DNA from: Pseudomonas xionganensis
GTDB taxonomy: Bacteria > Pseudomonadota > Gammaproteobacteria > Pseudomonadales > Pseudomonadaceae
DNA: 34,438 nt
Reading direction: 5' to 3'
Assembly (NCBI RefSeq): GCF_009763245.1
Contig: NZ_WKJZ01000001.1
Span: forward strand, 1,481,642-1,516,079
Positions 18,192 to 26,959 of the stretch are shown piece by piece (the stretch's first letter is position 1; each line of letters starts with the position of its first letter). A program made the translations under genes and the position numbers. Below the pieces are notes generated by a model, which saw nothing but the letters and a program-made list of their open reading frames with translations, had not been told where the DNA came from and did not search any database.

Positions 18192-19730
18192 ATGAAAATT
18201 CGTTCACAAGTGGCGATGGTCCTGAACCTGGACAAGTGCATCGGCTGTCACACCTGCTCGATCACCTGCAAGAACGTCTGGACCAGCCGCGAAGGCATGG
18301 AATACGCCTGGTTCAACAACGTCGAGACCAAGCCTGGGATCGGTTACCCCAAGGAGTGGGAAAACCAGGACAAGTGGAAGGGCGGCTGGGTGCGCAACAA
18401 GGACGGCTCGATCAACCCGCGCATCGGCGGCAAGTTCCGCGTGCTGGCGAATATCTTCGCCAACCCGGACATGCCTTCGATCGACGACTACTACGAGCCG
18501 TTCGACTTCGACTACCAGAACCTGCACACCGCGCCCCTGGCCGATCACCAGCCGGTGGCCCGGCCACGCTCGCTGATCAGCGGCAAGCGCATGGAGAAGA
18601 TCGAGTGGGGGCCCAACTGGGAAGAGATCCTCGGCACCGAGTTCGCCAAGCGGCGCAAGGACAAGAACTTCGATGCCGTGCAGGCCGATATCTACGGCCA
18701 GTACGAAAACACCTTCATGATGTACCTGCCGCGCCTGTGCGAGCACTGCCTCAACCCCACCTGCGCGGCCTCCTGCCCGAGCGGGGCGATCTACAAGCGC
18801 GAGGAAGACGGCATCGTCCTGATCGATCAGGAGAAGTGCCGCGGCTGGCGCATGTGCATCAGCGGCTGCCCGTACAAGAAGATCTACTTCAACTGGAAGA
18901 GCGGCAAATCCGAGAAGTGCATCTTCTGCTACCCGCGTATCGAAGCCGGCATGCCCACCGTGTGCTCGGAAACCTGCGTGGGCCGCATCCGCTACCTGGG
19001 TGTGCTGCTGTACGACGCCGACCGTATCCATGAGGTGGCCAGCACCCCCAACGAGCAGGACTTGTACCTTAAGCAGCTGGAGCTGTTCCTCGACCCCAGC
19101 GACCCGGCCGTGATCAAGCAGGCCCTGGCCGATGGCGTACCCATGTCGGTGATCGAGTCGGCGCAGAAATCCCCGGTGTACAAGCTGGCGGTGGACTGGA
19201 AGCTGGCCCTGCCGCTGCACCCGGAATACCGCACCCTGCCGATGGTCTGGTACGTGCCGCCCCTGTCGCCGATTCAGAACGCCGCGCAAGCCGGCAGCAT
19301 CAGCATGGACGGCGTGCTGCCGGACGTGGACAGCCTGCGCATCCCCCTGCGTTACCTGGCCAACCTGCTCACCGCCGGCGACGTCAAGCCGGTCAAGCTG
19401 GCCTTGAAGCGCCTGCTGGCCATGCGCGCCTACAAGCGCGCCGAGCAGGTTGACGGGGTGCGCGACCTCAAGGTGCTGGAGGATGTCGGCCTGTCGGTGG
19501 CCCAGGTGGAAGACATGTACCGCTACCTGGCCATTGCCAACTATGAAGACCGCTTCGTGATCCCCACGGCGCACCGTGAGGAGGCCATGAGTGATGCCTT
19601 CGCCGAGCGCTCCGGTTGCGGCTTCAGCTTCGGCAGCGGCTGCAGCGGCAGCTCCGACACCAATATGTTCGGCGCGAAGAAGGCCAACCGCCGCGACGTG
19701 CTGAAAACCGTACAGCTGTGGGAGGAGTGA
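18192..19730 (+). CDS. narH: Respiratory nitrate reductase beta subunit
   Basis: The 512-residue electron-transfer subunit with three [4Fe-4S] clusters and one [3Fe-4S] cluster. Four cysteine groups are visible: CIGCHTCSITC near residue 16, CEHCLNPTCAASC near 184, CRGWRMCISGC near 217 (tryptophan in place of one cysteine marks the 3Fe-4S site) and CIFC...CSETC near 244-263. The start at 18192 has GGAG upstream. A near-C-terminal Cys/Ser/Gly stretch (SGCGFSFGSGCSG) is present. It passes electrons from NarI to NarG. Confidence 0.98.
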   Translation: MKIRSQVAMVLNLDKCIGCHTCSITCKNVWTSREGMEYAWFNNVETKPGIGYPKEWENQDKWKGGWVRNKDGSINPRIGGKFRVLANIFANPDMPSIDDYYEPFDFDYQNLHTAPLADHQPVARPRSLISGKRMEKIEWGPNWEEILGTEFAKRRKDKNFDAVQADIYGQYENTFMMYLPRLCEHCLNPTCAASCPSGAIYKREEDGIVLIDQEKCRGWRMCISGCPYKKIYFNWKSGKSEKCIFCYPRIEAGMPTVCSETCVGRIRYLGVLLYDADRIHEVASTPNEQDLYLKQLELFLDPSDPAVIKQALADGVPMSVIESAQKSPVYKLAVDWKLALPLHPEYRTLPMVWYVPPLSPIQNAAQAGSISMDGVLPDVDSLRIPLRYLANLLTAGDVKPVKLALKRLLAMRAYKRAEQVDGVRDLKVLEDVGLSVAQVEDMYRYLAIANYEDRFVIPTAHREEAMSDAFAERSGCGFSFGSGCSGSSDTNMFGAKKANRRDVLKTVQLWEE

Positions 19731-19732
19731 GC

Positions 19733-20488
19733 ATGCAAATCCTCAAGGTGATTTCCCTGTTGCTGGATTATCCGACCGAGGCGCTGCAAGGCGCCCGTGA
19801 GGAACTGTTGAATGCCATCGGCCGCGCCCGCGAGATCAGCCCCGAGCAGCGCACTGCGCTGATCGCGTTGCTCGACGAGCTGGCCGGCGGTGACGTGATG
19901 GATGTGCAGGAACGCTACAGCGAGCTGTTCGACAAGGGCCGCTCCCTGTCGCTGCTGCTGTTCGAGCATGTGCATGGCGAGTCCCGCGACCGTGGCCAGG
20001 CCATGGTCGATCTGATGGCGCAGTACGAGGAAGCCGGCTTCGCCATCGGTGTGCGCGAACTGCCCGATTACATCCCGTTGTACCTGGAGTACCTGGCCAG
20101 CCGCGAGGACATCGAGGCCCGTGAAGGCCTGGCCGATGTATCCCATCTGCTGGCGCTGCTGGCGGCTCGCTTGGTCGAGCGTGAAAGCCCCTACGCCGCC
20201 TGCTTCCAGGCCCTGCTGCAGATCGCCGGGCAGCAGCCGGCGGTGGCCGTGGCCGAGGTGCGCGAACAGGTCGCCGCCGAGGTGCGCGACGACTCCCTCG
20301 AAGCCCTGGACAAGATCTGGGAAGAGGAGGCGGTGGACTTCCTCCAGGCCGAGCAGCAGGACCGCTGCCCCAGCCAGACCAGCCTGCCCGGCAAGGCCCG
20401 GGAAGAAGTACCAGTGCCGCTGCACTGGGTGGATTTCAATCACGAGGGCGCGGCCGCGGCGCCGGCCCAGGAGGTGCGTCATGTCTAG
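19733..20488 (+). CDS. narJ: Nitrate reductase assembly chaperone
   Basis: A 251-residue cytoplasmic chaperone of the TorD/NarJ family that holds apo-NarGH until the molybdenum cofactor and FS0 cluster are inserted and the complex docks on NarI. Helical and acidic, with the family stretches LLDYPTE at the start and LPDYIPLYLEYL in the middle. The ATG is 2 bp after the narH stop with GGAGG upstream. Its end overlaps narI by 8 bp. Confidence 0.96.
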   Translation: MQILKVISLLLDYPTEALQGAREELLNAIGRAREISPEQRTALIALLDELAGGDVMDVQERYSELFDKGRSLSLLLFEHVHGESRDRGQAMVDLMAQYEEAGFAIGVRELPDYIPLYLEYLASREDIEAREGLADVSHLLALLAARLVERESPYAACFQALLQIAGQQPAVAVAEVREQVAAEVRDDSLEALDKIWEEEAVDFLQAEQQDRCPSQTSLPGKAREEVPVPLHWVDFNHEGAAAAPAQEVRHV

Positions 20489-21176
20489 CAGCAATCTCTG
20501 GCTGTTCGGGATCTATCCCTATATCGCCCTGGCCATCTGCTTTATCGGCAGCTGGGCGCGTTTCGACCTGTCGCAGTACAGCTGGAAGGCCGGCTCCAGC
20601 CAGGTGTTCAACCGCACCCCGGCCGAGCAGCGTTATATGCGCATCGCCAGCAACCTGTTCCATGTCGGCGTGCTGTTTATCCTGGCCGGTCACTTTGTCG
20701 GCCTGCTTCTCCCCGAGGCCATCTACCACCATGTGATCAGCACCGCCAACAAGCAGCTGCTGGCCATGGTTTCCGGCGGCTTCTTCGGCGTGCTGTGCCT
20801 GATCGGCCTGCTGATGCTGCTCAAGCGTCGCCTGACCGACCCACGGGTGCGGGCCAGCTCCAGCACCTCGGACGTGCTGATCCTGGTGGTGCTGCTGGTG
20901 CAGTTGCTGCTGGGCCTGGCCACCATCTTCGCCTCGGCCGGGCATATGGACGGCTCGGTGATGGTGATGCTGGCCAACTGGGCGCAAGCCGTGGTCACCC
21001 TGCAACCCATAGTCGCCGCCGCCAGCATCGAGCCGGTCAGCCTGGTCTACAAGCTCCACGTGTTCCTCGGCCTGACCCTGTTCGTGCTGTTCCCCTTTAC
21101 CCGCCTGGTGCACATCGTCAGCGCCCCGGTGTGGTATCTGGGCCGGCGTTACCAGATCGTCCGGCAGAAGGGTTAA
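20481..21176 (+). CDS. narI: Respiratory nitrate reductase gamma subunit (cytochrome b)
   Basis: The 231-residue membrane subunit with five hydrophobic helices that oxidises quinol at the periplasmic side and holds two b hemes. Candidate heme ligands are the histidines in the HVGVLF and GHFVGLL segments of helix 2 and in KLHVFL and RLVH of helix 5. GGAGG precedes the ATG, which lies inside the end of narJ (8-bp overlap). Confidence 0.97.
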   Translation: MSSSNLWLFGIYPYIALAICFIGSWARFDLSQYSWKAGSSQVFNRTPAEQRYMRIASNLFHVGVLFILAGHFVGLLLPEAIYHHVISTANKQLLAMVSGGFFGVLCLIGLLMLLKRRLTDPRVRASSSTSDVLILVVLLVQLLLGLATIFASAGHMDGSVMVMLANWAQAVVTLQPIVAAASIEPVSLVYKLHVFLGLTLFVLFPFTRLVHIVSAPVWYLGRRYQIVRQKG

Positions 21177-21188
21177 CAGGATCAAAAA

Positions 21189-21219
21189 GTAGGGTGGACA
21201 TGCCGCAGGCTTGTCCACC
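21189..21219 (+). repeat. Intergenic GTAGGG palindrome, copy D
   Basis: GTAGGGTGGACA, loop, TGTCCACC. The stem differs from other copies (ACA/TGT) but is still self-complementary. It sits inside the nar operon, 12 bp after the narI stop. Confidence 0.65.
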
Positions 21220-21278
21220 ATTGGCAGGGCAGGGCAACTGAACCCGCCCCGCCAAACAACTATATGTGGAGGTGTGTG

Positions 21279-22244
21279 ATGGGTTGTGGATGTGGTGGAA
21301 GTGGCGGCGGTGAAGGCGGCTGCGCCGGCGGTGCCAGCCAGGTCGTGGAACCGATCCCGGCCGGGGTACAGACCTTTGAGCTGCCCCGGGAAGTGGATCA
21401 CGACGAGGAACCGGCAGCAGAGGAGGCCGCGCCCAGCCTGGAACTGATTGCCAGCAGCGAGCAGGAGTGGCCTCGGATCAAGGTCAATGGCGTGGGCATC
21501 GCCCCCGAAGCCATCGCCCAGGAACTGCAGTACCACCCGGCCAGCACCCGCCAGGAGGCGATCTTCCTCGCCAGCCAGGCCCTGGTGCTGCGCGAGTTGC
21601 TCAAGCAGCGCGCCAATGCCCTGGGCTTGGTGGTGCAGCCGGCAGCGGGGGAGAGCGAAGAGGAGGCGGCCACCCGCACCCTGCTGGAGCAGGAAGTGCC
21701 CCTGCCGCACGCCGATCAGGCGGCTTGCCTGAAGTATTTCGAGAATAACCGCAGCCGGTTCTCCAGCGCCCCGCTGGTCGCGGCGCGGCATATCCTGCTG
21801 GCCTGCCCGGCGGATGACGCCGAAGAGCGCAGCCTGATGTGCGAGCAGGCCGAGGCCCTGCTGGAGCAACTCAAGACCGATGGCCTGCGCTTTGCAGAAC
21901 TGGCCCTGGCCCATTCCGCCTGCCCGTCGAAAAACCAGGGCGGCAGCCTGGGGCAGATCAGCCAGGGCCAGACCGTGCCCGAATTCGAGCGGCAATTGCT
22001 GCGCCTGCCCCTGGGCCTGGCCGACCACCCCCTGGAAAGCCGCTACGGCTTCCATCTGGTCTGGGTCGACCAGCGCATCGAGGGTGAGCCGCTGCCCTTC
22101 GAACTGGTGGAGGGCAGCATCCGCGCCGAGCTGGACCAGCGCGTCTGGCAGGTGGCGGTCGGTCAATACCTGAAGAACCTGGTGGGCATGGCGGATATCC
22201 GGGGCATCGTCCTGGACGGTGCCGACAGCCCACTGATGCAGTAG
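21279..22244 (+). CDS. NifM-like parvulin peptidyl-prolyl isomerase of the nar operon
   Basis: 321 residues. The first 20 are glycine- and cysteine-rich ([15 protein letters not shown]), with four cysteines that could bind metal. A helical NifM/SurA-like region follows at about 60-160. A PpiC/parvulin domain lies at about 160-265 ([38 protein letters not shown]). The start is the ATG at 21279, with GGAGG upstream. An ORF starting 15 bases earlier is less likely. An equivalent gene lies between narI and moaA in P. aeruginosa. It probably helps fold the nitrate reductase or a cofactor protein (inference). No signal peptide is visible, so it should be cytoplasmic. Confidence 0.85.
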   Translation: MGCGCGGSGGGEGGCAGGASQVVEPIPAGVQTFELPREVDHDEEPAAEEAAPSLELIASSEQEWPRIKVNGVGIAPEAIAQELQYHPASTRQEAIFLASQALVLRELLKQRANALGLVVQPAAGESEEEAATRTLLEQEVPLPHADQAACLKYFENNRSRFSSAPLVAARHILLACPADDAEERSLMCEQAEALLEQLKTDGLRFAELALAHSACPSKNQGGSLGQISQGQTVPEFERQLLRLPLGLADHPLESRYGFHLVWVDQRIEGEPLPFELVEGSIRAELDQRVWQVAVGQYLKNLVGMADIRGIVLDGADSPLMQ

Positions 22245-22263
22245 CCCGGACGGGCTGGAACCC

Positions 22264-22296
22264 CGTAGGGTGGAAAACCGCGAAGCGTTGTCCACC
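22264..22296 (+). repeat. Intergenic GTAGGG palindrome, copy E
   Basis: GTAGGGTGGAAAAC, loop, GTTGTCCACC, with one mismatch in the stem. It lies between the PPIase gene and moaA, inside the operon. Confidence 0.6.
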
Positions 22297-22329
22297 AGTC
22301 CACCCACAAGGTCTGCTTTCGGAGCGAAC

Positions 22330-23322
<993 letters not shown>

Positions 23323-23349
23323 CACCGCCCCCAGCTTTACCCTCCCATT

Positions 23350-23371
23350 GGGCCGTTTACGGCCCTTTTTT
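23350..23371 (+). terminator. Rho-independent terminator of the nar operon
   Basis: GGGCCG-TTTA-CGGCCC followed by six T, 28 bp after the moaA stop. Confidence 0.85.
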
Positions 23372-23382
23372 ACGCCTGCAGC

Positions 23383-23408
23383 CCGTGGCGTGGATAGCGC
23401 TTTATCCA
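23383..23408 (+). repeat. Degenerate intergenic palindrome, copy F
   Basis: CGTGGCGTGGATA, loop, TTATCCA. It is a worn copy of the family with a changed head. Confidence 0.4.
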
Positions 23409-23420
23409 TTCTGTGAAGCC

Positions 23421-23451
23421 CGTAGGGTGGATGTCGCTTTTTACATCCACC
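23421..23451 (+). repeat. Intergenic GTAGGG palindrome, copy G
   Basis: GTAGGGTGGATGT, loop, ACATCCACC, with a perfect stem. It lies in the 442-bp gene-free stretch 23323-23764. That stretch holds the nar terminator, copies F, G and H, and the nrdD promoter; I see no gene in it. Confidence 0.65.
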
Positions 23452-23475
23452 GTGTGCCGATGAGGCTGAGCCGGC

Positions 23476-23510
23476 GGTGGAAAACGCTGCGCGGTTTTCC
23501 ACCCTACGGG
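23476..23510 (-). repeat. Intergenic GTAGGG palindrome, copy H
   Basis: On the minus strand: CGTAGGGTGGAAAAC, loop, GTTTTCCACC, with a perfect 10-bp stem. It is in inverse orientation to copy G, 25 bp away. Confidence 0.65.
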
Positions 23511-23660
23511 TTGCCGCCCTTGATGCACGGTATGGCCGGTCGCGACAGATCACTACCTGTGCACGATTTTCCGGCCCACGCCGATAAGTCCCCTCGCTGC
23601 TCTAGGGAGAGGGGAACAAACCGCACGGGAATTGGCCACACAATCATTAATTCCCCCTTC

Positions 23661-23674
23661 TTGATCATCATCAA
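23661..23674 (+). promoter_or_regulatory. Perfect ANR/FNR box of the nrdD promoter
   Basis: TTGAT-CATC-ATCAA is an exact FNR/ANR palindrome. A GACTAT -10 candidate (23697-23702) is centred 32 bp downstream, giving the class II geometry and a start near 23709. It implies induction of nrdD at low oxygen. Confidence 0.8.
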
Positions 23675-23764
23675 TTTCTGCACAGGCCTTTATAGGGACT
23701 ATGCACATCATGTTGTGTTCTGAATTAACTCAAACAACAATATGATGTGTTTAAGGAGGTGGTG

Positions 23765-25783
23765 ATGAGCCCGCTTGATCTGCAGTTCGGCCCCCGCATG
23801 CTGTACAAACGCGACGGCAGTGAGGTGCCCTTCGATGCCGACAAGATCCAGCGCGCCATCGCCGCCGCCGGTCAGGCCACCGGCGCCTTTGCGCTGGACG
23901 AGGCCCGCGAGCTGACCCTGGCGGTGCTGGCCCGCCTGCTGGATGCCAAGCCCCTGAGCGTGGAGCAGGTGCAGGACAAGGTCGAGCTGGTGCTGATGGA
24001 GGCCGGCTACTATCAGACCGCTCGCGCCTATATCGTCTACCGCGAGCAGCACGGCCGCCTGCGCCGCGACCGCAAGACCCTGGTGGACGTAGCCGCGTCG
24101 ATGAACGAATACCTGTCCCGCGAGGACTGGCGCGTACAGGCCAACGCCAACCAGGGTTATTCCCTGGGCGGGCTGATCCTCAACGTGGCCGGCAAGGTCA
24201 CCGCCAACTACTGGCTGGATGAGGTCTACAGCAGTGATATCGGCTGGGCCCATCGTGAGGCCGATCTGCATATCCATGACCTGGACATGCTCGCCGGCTA
24301 CTGCGCCGGCTGGTCCCTGCGCACCCTGCTGCACGAAGGCCTCAATGGCATTCCCGGGCGGGTCGAGGCCGGGCCGCCCAAGCACCTGTCCAGCGCCCTG
24401 GGGCAGATGGTCAACTTCCTCGGCACCCTGCAAAACGAATGGGCCGGGGCCCAGGCCTTCAGCTCCTTCGATACCTATCTGGCGCCCTATGTGCGCAAGG
24501 ACAACCTGAGCTATGAGCAGGTGCGCCAGTCCCTGCAGGAATTTATCTACAACCTCAACGTGCCCTCGCGCTGGGGCACGCAGACGCCCTTTACCAACCT
24601 GACCTTCGACTGGGTCTGCCCCGAGGATCTGCGCGAGCAGGTGCCGGTGATCGGCGGGCAGGAAATGCCCTTCTGCTACGGCGAGCTGCAGGCCGAGATG
24701 GAGCTGATCAACCGCGCCTATATCGAAGTGATGATGGCTGGCGACGCCAAGGGCCGGGTGTTCACCTTCCCCATTCCCACCTACAACATCACCCATGATT
24801 TTCCCTGGGACAGCGACAACGCCACGCGCCTGTTCGACATGACCGCGCGCTACGGCCTGCCGTACTTCCAGAACTTCCTCAACTCGGACATGCAGCCCAA
24901 TCAGGTGCGCTCCATGTGCTGCCGCCTGCAACTGGACGTGCGCGAGCTGCTCAAGCGCGGCAACGGCCTGTTCGGCTCGGCCGAGCAGACTGGCTCCCTC
25001 GGCGTGGTGACGCTCAACTGCGCTCGTCTGGGCTATCTCTACCGCGGCGATCTGGAGGGCCTCTACCTGCGTCTGGATCAGCTGCTGCAACTGGCCTACG
25101 AGAGCCTGGAGGTCAAGCGCAAGGTGATCCAGCACCATATGGATGCCGGCCTCTACCCCTATACCAAGCGTTACCTGGGCACCCTGCGCAACCACTTTTC
25201 CACCATCGGCGTGAATGGCCTGCACGAGATGCTGCGCAACTTCACCGACGACCGCGAAGGCCTGCACACCGAGGCCGGCCGCGCGCTGGCGCTGCGCCTG
25301 CTCGACCATGTGCGCGGGCGCCTGGTGCAGTTTCAGGAAGACAGCGGCCACCTGTACAACCTCGAAGCCACCCCGGCCGAGGGCACCACCTACCGCTTCG
25401 CCAAGGAAGACCAGAAGCGCTTCCCCGGCATTCTGCAGGCCGGCAGCTTCGAGGCGCCGTACTACACCAACTCCTCGCAGCTGCCGGTGGGCTTTACCGA
25501 CGACCCCTTCGAGGCCCTGGAGCTGCAGGACGCCCTGCAATGCAAATACACCGGCGGCACCGTGCTGCACCTCTATATGGCCGAGCGGATTTCCTCGGCC
25601 GAGGCCTGCAAGAAGCTGGTGCGCACCGCGCTATCGCGCTTCCGTCTGCCCTACCTGACGGTGACCCCGACCTTCTCCATCTGCCCGGTCCACGGCTACC
25701 TGGCCGGCGAACACGAGTTCTGCCCCAAGTGCGACGAAGCCCTGCTCAGTACGTCCAGCTGCTGCGGCGCCTGCGGCGGCTAA
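23765..25783 (+). CDS. nrdD: Anaerobic (class III) ribonucleotide reductase, catalytic chain without glycyl-radical tail
   Basis: 672 residues that reduce ribonucleotides to deoxyribonucleotides without oxygen. An ATP-cone at about 10-100 (LYKRDGSEVPFDADKI) handles allosteric control, followed by the ten-stranded barrel. C385/C386 in RSMCCRLQLD include the thiyl-radical cysteine, and C180 in YCAGWSL is a candidate partner. The C-terminus has the zinc region C640-P-x-H643-G...C653-x2-C656, then ends in STSSCCGACGG (C666, C667, C670). It stops before the RVxGY glycyl-radical motif that full-length homologues carry; that motif is on the next small gene. I start at 23765, with AAGGAGG upstream; an in-frame ATG at 23747 lacks a ribosome-binding site. 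Confidence 0.93.
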   Translation: MSPLDLQFGPRMLYKRDGSEVPFDADKIQRAIAAAGQATGAFALDEARELTLAVLARLLDAKPLSVEQVQDKVELVLMEAGYYQTARAYIVYREQHGRLRRDRKTLVDVAASMNEYLSREDWRVQANANQGYSLGGLILNVAGKVTANYWLDEVYSSDIGWAHREADLHIHDLDMLAGYCAGWSLRTLLHEGLNGIPGRVEAGPPKHLSSALGQMVNFLGTLQNEWAGAQAFSSFDTYLAPYVRKDNLSYEQVRQSLQEFIYNLNVPSRWGTQTPFTNLTFDWVCPEDLREQVPVIGGQEMPFCYGELQAEMELINRAYIEVMMAGDAKGRVFTFPIPTYNITHDFPWDSDNATRLFDMTARYGLPYFQNFLNSDMQPNQVRSMCCRLQLDVRELLKRGNGLFGSAEQTGSLGVVTLNCARLGYLYRGDLEGLYLRLDQLLQLAYESLEVKRKVIQHHMDAGLYPYTKRYLGTLRNHFSTIGVNGLHEMLRNFTDDREGLHTEAGRALALRLLDHVRGRLVQFQEDSGHLYNLEATPAEGTTYRFAKEDQKRFPGILQAGSFEAPYYTNSSQLPVGFTDDPFEALELQDALQCKYTGGTVLHLYMAERISSAEACKKLVRTALSRFRLPYLTVTPTFSICPVHGYLAGEHEFCPKCDEALLSTSSCCGACGG

Positions 25784-25816
25784 ATCACAATTCCACCCAC
25801 AGCAAGGAGCAACACC

Positions 25817-25966
25817 ATGAATGCACATGTGCAACTGCCCGAAGCCCAACGTCAGCGCTGCGAAGTCTGGACCCGCGTGATGGGTTATCACCGACCGGTA
25901 ACGGCCTTCAACCTGGGCAAGCAGTCGGAGCACCGCGAGCGCAAGCACTTCCGCGAAGCCCGTTAA
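25817..25966 (+). CDS. Separate glycyl-radical domain of NrdD (49 residues)
   Basis: A 49-residue reading frame that carries the missing end of class III ribonucleotide reductase. Residues 15-35 (CEVWTRVMGYHRP, then FNLGK) match the C-terminal radical loop of NrdD proteins, with G23 in RVMGY as the expected radical glycine. AAGGAG lies 8 bases before its ATG, so it can be translated alone. It lies 33 bp after the nrdD stop, in the same frame, with the single TAA the only stop between. It would have to dock in the NrdD barrel and be activated by NrdG from the next gene. Alternatives are a nonsense mutation in a formerly single gene, or stop read-through. That it is the glycyl-radical domain I am confident; how it works is inference. 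Confidence 0.85.
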   Translation: MNAHVQLPEAQRQRCEVWTRVMGYHRPVTAFNLGKQSEHRERKHFREAR

Positions 25967-26023
25967 AGCGCCGGGCCCTGGCGCCTGTCTCTGGCGTCGG
26001 GGCCGGCTCGCAAGGAGCTGACC

Positions 26024-26743
26024 ATGACTGAATTTCCTCCCACCGCCGCCGAGCGCCTGCGGGTCGGCGGTCTGGTGCCCCTGACCACCCTGGACTTCCC
26101 CGGGCAGCTGGCCTGCGTGCTGTTCTGCCAGGGTTGCGCCTGGCGCTGCGGCTACTGCCATAACCCCGAGCTGATCCGTAAAGGCGCGGCCTACGACATT
26201 CCCTGGCCCGAGCTGCTGGCCTTTCTCCAGCGCCGCCGCGGCCTGCTCGATGCTGTGGTGTTCAGCGGCGGCGAGGCGACCCTGCAACCGGCTCTGCCGG
26301 CGGCCATACAACAGGTGCGCGAACTGGGCTTCAAGGTCGGCCTGCACAGCGCCGGCATCAAACCGGGCAGCCTGCAGCGGGTACTGCCGCTATGCGACTG
26401 GGTGGGCTTCGACGTCAAGGCCCTGGAGGAGGAGACCACAATGATTACCGGCATCAGCGGCAGCGGCCAGGCCAACTGGCGCAGCCTGGAGCTGCTGCTC
26501 GGCAGCCAGGTGGCCTACGAATGCCGCACCACGGTGCACTGGCAACTGTTCGACTGCCGCCGCCTGCAACGCCTGGCCGAGCGTCTGGCAGGGCTGGGCG
26601 TCAGCCATTTCGTGGTGCAGCAGGTGCGCAGCCAGCGCATGCTCGACCCCAACCTCGGCCCCTCCATCACCCCACCCGAGGCCGAGGCCCTGTGGCCTTA
26701 CATGCAGCAACTCTTTCCCCGTTTTGAACTGCGCAGCGCCTAG
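26024..26743 (+). CDS. nrdG: Anaerobic ribonucleotide reductase activating protein
   Basis: A 239-residue radical SAM activase that forms the glycyl radical on NrdD. It has C38-x3-C42-x2-C45 (CAWRCGYC) for the [4Fe-4S] cluster, with the aromatic CHNP segment after it, and a GGE motif (FSGGEA) near residue 83 for SAM binding. C31 and C35 precede the motif. AAGGAG lies before the ATG. It is 57 bp after the small glycyl-radical gene, so all three are likely one transcript. It is longer than E. coli NrdG (about 154) and resembles the longer NrdG/PFL-activase-like form. Confidence 0.92.
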   Translation: MTEFPPTAAERLRVGGLVPLTTLDFPGQLACVLFCQGCAWRCGYCHNPELIRKGAAYDIPWPELLAFLQRRRGLLDAVVFSGGEATLQPALPAAIQQVRELGFKVGLHSAGIKPGSLQRVLPLCDWVGFDVKALEEETTMITGISGSGQANWRSLELLLGSQVAYECRTTVHWQLFDCRRLQRLAERLAGLGVSHFVVQQVRSQRMLDPNLGPSITPPEAEALWPYMQQLFPRFELRSA

Positions 26744-26776
26744 GGCAGTAGCTGGCAATTATCTGCGGTTGCCACC

Positions 26777-26800
26777 CGTAGGGTGCGCCATGCGCACCGA
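26777..26800 (+). repeat. Intergenic GTAGGG palindrome, copy I (short, GC-rich stem)
   Basis: CGTAGGGTGCGC-CAT-GCGCACC. The head is kept but the stem is GGTGCGC/GCGCACC, a different but complementary inner sequence. Confidence 0.65.
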
Positions 26801-26822
26801 CCGCTGTGCAAATTGCAGCGGG

Positions 26823-26856
26823 GTAGGGTGGATAACGCGCAGCTTATCCACCGACG
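26823..26856 (+). repeat. Intergenic GTAGGG palindrome, copy J
   Basis: GTAGGGTGGATAA, loop, TTATCCACC, with a perfect stem, 22 bp after copy I. Confidence 0.7.
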
Positions 26857-26888
26857 TTTCCATTAATAACAGAGTATTTTGCTCGGAA

Positions 26889-26902
26889 TTGATCTGGGTC
26901 AT
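26889..26902 (+). promoter_or_regulatory. ANR/DNR-like box of the mobA-nnrS unit
   Basis: TTGAT-CTGG-GTCAT differs from TTGAT-N4-GTCAA only at the last base. A CATAGT -10 (26925-26930) is centred 32 bp downstream, the class II spacing, with a start near 26937 just before the mobA start. Confidence 0.65.
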
Positions 26903-26959
26903 GCACTGCGACCAACCGCCTCGGCATAGTGCACCCATGCCGATCATGAGAGTCGCACA

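Noticed and set aside
23385..23723. 112-codon rightward frame before nrdD
   Set aside because: It is built from palindrome copies F-H and runs over the ANR box; no ribosome-binding site or family.
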